Shown here: piece after piece, positions 60,520 through 64,000 of the stretch
Numbering within the stretch: the first letter of the stretch is position 1
Layout of the letters: each line of letters starts with the position of its first letter
NCBI RefSeq assembly: GCF_004402695.1
Contig: NZ_SOFL01000023.1
Span: 62,001-126,000 of the forward strand
Length of the DNA stretch: 64,000 bases
Direction: 5' to 3'
Source: Cryobacterium adonitolivorans
GTDB lineage: Bacteria > Actinomycetota > Actinomycetes > Actinomycetales > Microbacteriaceae
Program-made: the position numbers and the translations under genes
Notes under the pieces: model-generated
The model's input: the letters and a program-made list of their open reading frames with translations, nothing else
Database searches by the model: none
Told to the model about the DNA's origin: nothing

Positions 60520-62173
60520 GGTGGTCCCTTCTCGGTTCGGCGTGCGGCGACACGAATCCAGCGGTGTCGGCATCCGTCGGCGGCAGCGGGTTGGGCGATG
60601 CCTTGAGTGTGACGCCGGTCGTGCGGGGCAGGGTCAGCCTGAAGCATGACCCGGCGCCGGGGCTGGACCAGACCTGCAGCCAGCCGCGGTGAGCTGCGGC
60701 GTCCTCGAGGGAGATCGCCAGGCCGAGCCCGGTGCCACCGATCGTGCGCTTGCGGGACGGATCCGCCCGCCAGAACCTGTCGAACACGTGGGTGATCTCA
60801 GCCTGGGTCATGCCCATCCCGTAGTCCCGCACCGAGAGCGCCACCGCGGATTCGTTGCTGTCCACCGACACGACGATCGGTTTGCCTTCGCCGTGCTCGA
60901 TGGCGTTTCCGATCAGGTTGTTGACGATACGGCGCACCCGTCGTGGATCCATCTCGGCGGCGAGGTGCCCGCCGGGCGCGACCAGCCTGATGTCGCTCCC
61001 CTTGGAGTCACCGAGCGAGCGCATGCCGTCGATGACGTCCTCCGCCAGGTGCACGAGGTTGGTGGGTTCGGACTCAAGCTCGACGGACCCGGCGTCGTAG
61101 CGGCTGATCTCGAGCAGGTCAGACAGGAGCAGTTCGAAGCGTTCCACCTGGGTGTGCAGCAGCTCCGCGGTGCGTTCGGTGGCCGGCGGGAAGGTGGCCC
61201 GCTGGTCGTAGAGGAGGTCCCCGGCCAGGCGGATGGTGGTGAGGGGGGTGCGGAGCTCGTGCGAGACGTCGGAGACGAAACGCTGCTGCACCTCTGAGAG
61301 GTCGGCCAGTTCCTTGATCTGGCTCTGCAGGCTGTCGGCCATGCCGTTGAATGAGCGGGCCAGTGTCGCGATCACGTCCTCGCCCTTTTCCGGGATGCGC
61401 ACGCCCAGGTCGCCGGAGGCGAGTTTCTGACTGGTCTGGGCCGCCACCTGGATCGGAGAGACAACAAAGCGCACCACGATCCAGGTGACCGCTCCGATCA
61501 GCACCATCAGGGCCAGGCCCGCACCGCCCAGGGTCCGCTGCACGAAGAGCAGCGTCGACTCGGCGTCGGCGAGGCTGTATCCGATGTACAGCTCGTACCG
61601 CCCGGCGACGGGGACCGTGATCTGTGAGCCGACGACGATTCCGGGCACCGACGAGCCGTCGTCGGAGGCCAGGGTCACCGATTGCCAGTACTGCCCGTCA
61701 GCATCGTCCTGCACGGCCTGCCGCAGCTCTGGCGAGATGACCGCGGTGGATGTACCGAAGGTGGAAGAGTCCTGGGGTGCGACGGTCGACGATTCCTGCC
61801 CTGGCACCCTGAAGACGGCGACCAGCCGGCTCGACGACGCAGCGGAGATCGAGGTGCGCGCAGACTCCAGCAGCGTCTGCACCTGCACCCTGTCGGCGGC
61901 ATCCGAGGCGTCCAGGATGCCCTGGGCTGCGCCGGTGGCCCGGTTGGAGTCCACCAGAACCTGAGTCAGCCGGGACTGGAACAGGTCGTTCCCCACGCTG
62001 ACCGACATGTACACACCGACCAGCCCGATAGCGGCGCCGGACGCCAACACGGTGATGGCGACGGTGCGGAACTGCAGGGAGGAGCGCCAGCTGCGCCGCA
62101 GCTGGCGGGTCAGGCGACGCCACGATCCCCACGATCGCCAGTCCAGCCTGAGCATGTCCAGCCGCGCAGCCAC
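60512..62173 (-). CDS. mtrB: Sensor histidine kinase MtrB
   Basis: 553 residues. Two transmembrane helices (TVAITVLASGAAIGLVGVYMSV near 35-60, GGAGLALMVLIGAVTWIVVRFVV near 215-240) flank an extracytoplasmic sensor loop. HAMP (245-295), H box FVSDVSHELRTPLTTIRLAGDLL, N box RIVNNLIGNAIEHGEG, G boxes YGMGMTQ and GGTGLGLAISLEDAAAH. MtrB controls cell-wall and osmotic genes through MtrA. It starts 7 bp after mtrA. The order mtrA-mtrB-lpqB is the actinobacterial standard. Confidence 0.97.
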   Translation of the reverse strand: MAARLDMLRLDWRSWGSWRRLTRQLRRSWRSSLQFRTVAITVLASGAAIGLVGVYMSVSVGNDLFQSRLTQVLVDSNRATGAAQGILDASDAADRVQVQTLLESARTSISAASSSRLVAVFRVPGQESSTVAPQDSSTFGTSTAVISPELRQAVQDDADGQYWQSVTLASDDGSSVPGIVVGSQITVPVAGRYELYIGYSLADAESTLLFVQRTLGGAGLALMVLIGAVTWIVVRFVVSPIQVAAQTSQKLASGDLGVRIPEKGEDVIATLARSFNGMADSLQSQIKELADLSEVQQRFVSDVSHELRTPLTTIRLAGDLLYDQRATFPPATERTAELLHTQVERFELLLSDLLEISRYDAGSVELESEPTNLVHLAEDVIDGMRSLGDSKGSDIRLVAPGGHLAAEMDPRRVRRIVNNLIGNAIEHGEGKPIVVSVDSNESAVALSVRDYGMGMTQAEITHVFDRFWRADPSRKRTIGGTGLGLAISLEDAAAHRGWLQVWSSPGAGSCFRLTLPRTTGVTLKASPNPLPPTDADTAGFVSPHAEPRRDHHA

Positions 62174-62180
62174 CGGGCCC

Positions 62181-62861
62181 CTAGCTGACCGCGCCGGCGC
62201 GGTAGCCGACTCCGCGCACGGTCATCACGATGCGCGGGTTGTCCGGGTCGTCCTCGACCTTGGCGCGCAGGCGCTGAACGTGCACGTTGACCAGCCGGGT
62301 GTCGGCCTTGTAGTGATAGCCCCACACCTGTTCGAGGAGCATCTCGCGGGTGAAGACCTGCGCTGGTTTGGAGGCCAGCGCCAGCAGCAGGTCGAACTCC
62401 AGCGGGGTGAGGTTGATGCTCTGGTCGCCGCGCTTGACCTCGTGGCCGGCGGCGTCCACGACGAGGTCGCCGATCTGCAGGCTGGCGGGCGTCTCCACCG
62501 GAACCGGGCGGAGCCTGGTGCGAATCCGGGCGACGAGTTCCTTGGGGTTGAACGGCTTGACCATGTAGTCGTCCGCGCCGGACTCCAGCCCCTTGACCAC
62601 ATCGGTCGTGTCCGACTTCGCCGTCAGCATGATGATGGGGGTGCCGGACTCGGCCCGGATCAGGGCGCAGACCTCGATGCCGTCAAGGCCCGGCAGCATG
62701 AGGTCGAGCAGCACCAGGTCGGGCACGACGCTGTGGAACGCGTCAAGGGCCTGCGCCCCATCCGCGCAGAAGTGCGGCTCGAAGCCCTCGCCCTGCAGGA
62801 CGATGCCGATCATCTCAGCGAGTGCGGGGTCATCGTCGACAACCAAAATGCGTGAGTTCAT
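62181..62861 (-). CDS. mtrA: OmpR-family response regulator MtrA
   Basis: 226 residues from ATG 62861. The receiver domain has the acidic triad at 9-11, phosphoacceptor Asp53 in LVLLDLMLPGLDG, the TAKSDTTD switch and VKPF lysine near 101. The winged-helix DNA-binding domain near 125-222 reads LTPLEFDLLLALASKPAQVFTREMLLEQVWGYHYKADTRLVNVHVQRLRAKVEDDPDNPRIVMTVRGVGYRAG. Essential regulator of cell division and wall hydrolases in relatives. A 15-bp palindrome lies 13 bp before its start. Confidence 0.97.
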   Translation of the reverse strand: MNSRILVVDDDPALAEMIGIVLQGEGFEPHFCADGAQALDAFHSVVPDLVLLDLMLPGLDGIEVCALIRAESGTPIIMLTAKSDTTDVVKGLESGADDYMVKPFNPKELVARIRTRLRPVPVETPASLQIGDLVVDAAGHEVKRGDQSINLTPLEFDLLLALASKPAQVFTREMLLEQVWGYHYKADTRLVNVHVQRLRAKVEDDPDNPRIVMTVRGVGYRAGAVS

Positions 62862-62874
62862 AGATCCGTTTTCC

Positions 62875-62889
62875 GCCCGGTCACCGGGC
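62875..62889. promoter_or_regulatory. 15-bp palindrome in the mtrA leader
   Basis: GCCCGGT-C-ACCGGGC is a perfect inverted repeat 13 bp upstream of the mtrA ATG. As RNA it would form a 7-bp GC-rich stem next to the ribosome-binding region. As DNA it could be an operator. The 134-bp spacer to the divergent gene holds no other clear element. Confidence 0.45.
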
Positions 62890-62994
62890 AATAACGCGCA
62901 CGACGCGGGCAATCTCTGGCACAAGAATAGTCGACACGGCTCCGAGATATCGCACAGGCCACACAGTGGAGTCCGGGTATGCCAGCATGGAGGC

Positions 62995-64000
62995 GTGACG
63001 GACCCAGACTGGCATCCCCCGACCACCTCCCCAGACGTGCCTCGCTACGGCGAATACGCCCCGGCGGGCGCGCCCGGCACCCCTCCGATGGCCCCGGCCG
63101 GCGGCTACCGGCCCAGTGCGCCGCCAGCCTGGACCCCGCCGCCCAAGCCCGGCCTGATTCCTCTGCGCCCTCTCGGTTTCGGCACCCTGTTGGGGGCTCC
63201 GTTCCAGGTTCTGCGGCGCAACCCCAAGGCCACCTTCGGCAGCGCCCTGATCGTGCAGGGCGCCACGCTGTTGATCACCCTCCTCATCGTCGGCCTGGTG
63301 AGCTTCTTCGCCCTGAGCCGGGTCGCCTCGGCCCCGGTCGACGAACAGGATGCCGTCGAGGCCGGCGCGATGCTCACCATCGTGCTGTCCGCCCTGGTTC
63401 CCGTCGCCCTGGCCATCGTCGCGTCCGCGCTCTTGCAGGGTGTGATCGTGCTCGAAGTGTCCCGGGCGACGCTGGGCGAAAAGCTGCGTCTGGGCGCGCT
63501 GTGGCGCCAGGTGGGCACGCGGGTGTTGCCGCTGGTCGGCTGGACCCTGTTGCTCAGCGCGGCGCTGTTGGTGGGTGTGCTGCTCATCGGCGGCCTGGTC
63601 TACGTGTGCGTCCTGCTGGGCGGCGCGTGGATCGCGTTGGCCGTGATCGTCGGCGTCTTCGGCGGGCTGGGGCTCGTCGCGCTCGGAGCCTGGGTGACCA
63701 CCAAGACCGCAATCGTCCCGAGCCTGATCGTACTTGAACGGTTGAGCATCCGGCAGTCCATCCGGCGCTCGTGGTCGTTGACGGGCGGGTTCTTCTGGCG
63801 CACCCTGGGGGTGTTGCTGCTGATCTCGGTGATCGTGAACGTCGTCGCGCAGGTCGTGACCACCCCGCTATCGCTGTTGTTCAGCGTGGTGCTCAGCCTG
63901 ATCGACCCGAACGCCGCCTTCGACGCCTACATCCCCGCCATCGTGCTCTACGTCCTCACGCTCCTGATCGCCCTGGTCCTGGGCGCCGTGACCGCCGTCG
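62995..64000 (+). CDS. Membrane protein of the glycerophosphodiester-phosphodiesterase membrane-domain type (runs off the right edge)
   Basis: Open from GTG 62995 through the window end, 335 codons. A 60-residue Pro/Ala-rich cytoplasmic start (TDPDWHPPTTSPDVPRYGEY) leads into PLRPLGFGTLLGAPFQVLRRNPKATFGSALIV, the usual opening of actinobacterial GPDPase_memb-type proteins, then about six helices with RATLGEKLRLGALWRQ and SLIVLERLSIRQSIRRSWSLTGGFFWRTLG between them. Function unknown; the end is missing. GGAGG sits only 1 bp before GTG, so either translation is atypical or the start is a little downstream. Divergent from mtrA. Confidence 0.8.
   Translation, partial: MTDPDWHPPTTSPDVPRYGEYAPAGAPGTPPMAPAGGYRPSAPPAWTPPPKPGLIPLRPLGFGTLLGAPFQVLRRNPKATFGSALIVQGATLLITLLIVGLVSFFALSRVASAPVDEQDAVEAGAMLTIVLSALVPVALAIVASALLQGVIVLEVSRATLGEKLRLGALWRQVGTRVLPLVGWTLLLSAALLVGVLLIGGLVYVCVLLGGAWIALAVIVGVFGGLGLVALGAWVTTKTAIVPSLIVLERLSIRQSIRRSWSLTGGFFWRTLGVLLLISVIVNVVAQVVTTPLSLLFSVVLSLIDPNAAFDAYIPAIVLYVLTLLIALVLGAVTAV

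Overview
High-GC actinobacterial DNA, most likely from a member of the Microbacteriaceae (a Cryobacterium/Leifsonia-like organism is my best inference). The reasons are very GC-rich third codon positions, frequent GTG starts, an actinobacterial fused 2-oxoglutarate dehydrogenase (Kgd/OdhA), a WhiB1-type regulator, a SigR/RsrA pair, mtrA-mtrB-lpqB, and a gene order in the right third that follows the Mycobacterium tuberculosis order whiB1-pdtaS-sigH-aroA-rsgA-(Rv3235-like)-secA1-hpf-comF-lpqB-mtrB-mtrA. This is core chromosome. I see no rRNA, tRNA, prophage, transposase or CRISPR array.

Layout. 0-6.4 kb: truncated amidase, a small membrane protein whose natural start is followed by an in-frame TGA, an SDR oxidoreductase, a four-gene reverse-strand operon (phosphoribosyltransferase, S51 peptidase, uracil-DNA glycosylase, PAT-like acetyltransferase), a MOSC protein and an atypical SDR. 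6.5-13.1 kb: methylcitrate locus gntR-prpD-prpB-prpC with a divergent DUF485/ActP-type symporter pair. The two sides share a control region holding two TGTATACA operators, and the regulator appears to be made from a leaderless mRNA. 13.1-17.9 kb: SDR, acyltransferase-3 and the methionine pair metY-metX. 17.9-23.4 kb: two membrane proteins, then a three-gene sensory unit (histidine kinase, membrane partner with a possibly degenerate kinase domain, LuxR-type response regulator). 23.4-32.2 kb: MFS exporter, thiamine-binding protein, GT87-like mannosyltransferase, nnrD, old yellow enzyme, VOC protein, HAD phosphatase and two CNNM/CorC proteins. 32.2-39.9 kb: guaB1, kgd and an MMPL exporter. 40-41.4 kb: alkaline-shock group (GlsB, Asp23 and a short Asp23-like protein).

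41.4-64 kb: rsrA-sigR (thiol stress), aroA-rsgA-bcp, whiB1, pdtaS, two envelope proteins, an orphan CpaE-like/SAF (CpaB-like) pair, an excisionase-type HTH protein, Rv3235-like protein, secA, hpf, comF, lpqB-mtrB-mtrA and a truncated membrane protein.

The least explained signals are non-coding. Four copies of a 92-93 bp element bounded by GCACAACTCCTGCA/TGCAGGAGTTGTGC lie as two pairs 40 kb apart. Two copies of a 61 bp hairpin element lie 15-16 bp after stop codons 21 kb apart. The hexamer GCATCC/GGATGC is about twice as common as base composition predicts. The sensory trio and the orphan CpaE/SAF pair are the most interesting protein-coding unknowns.
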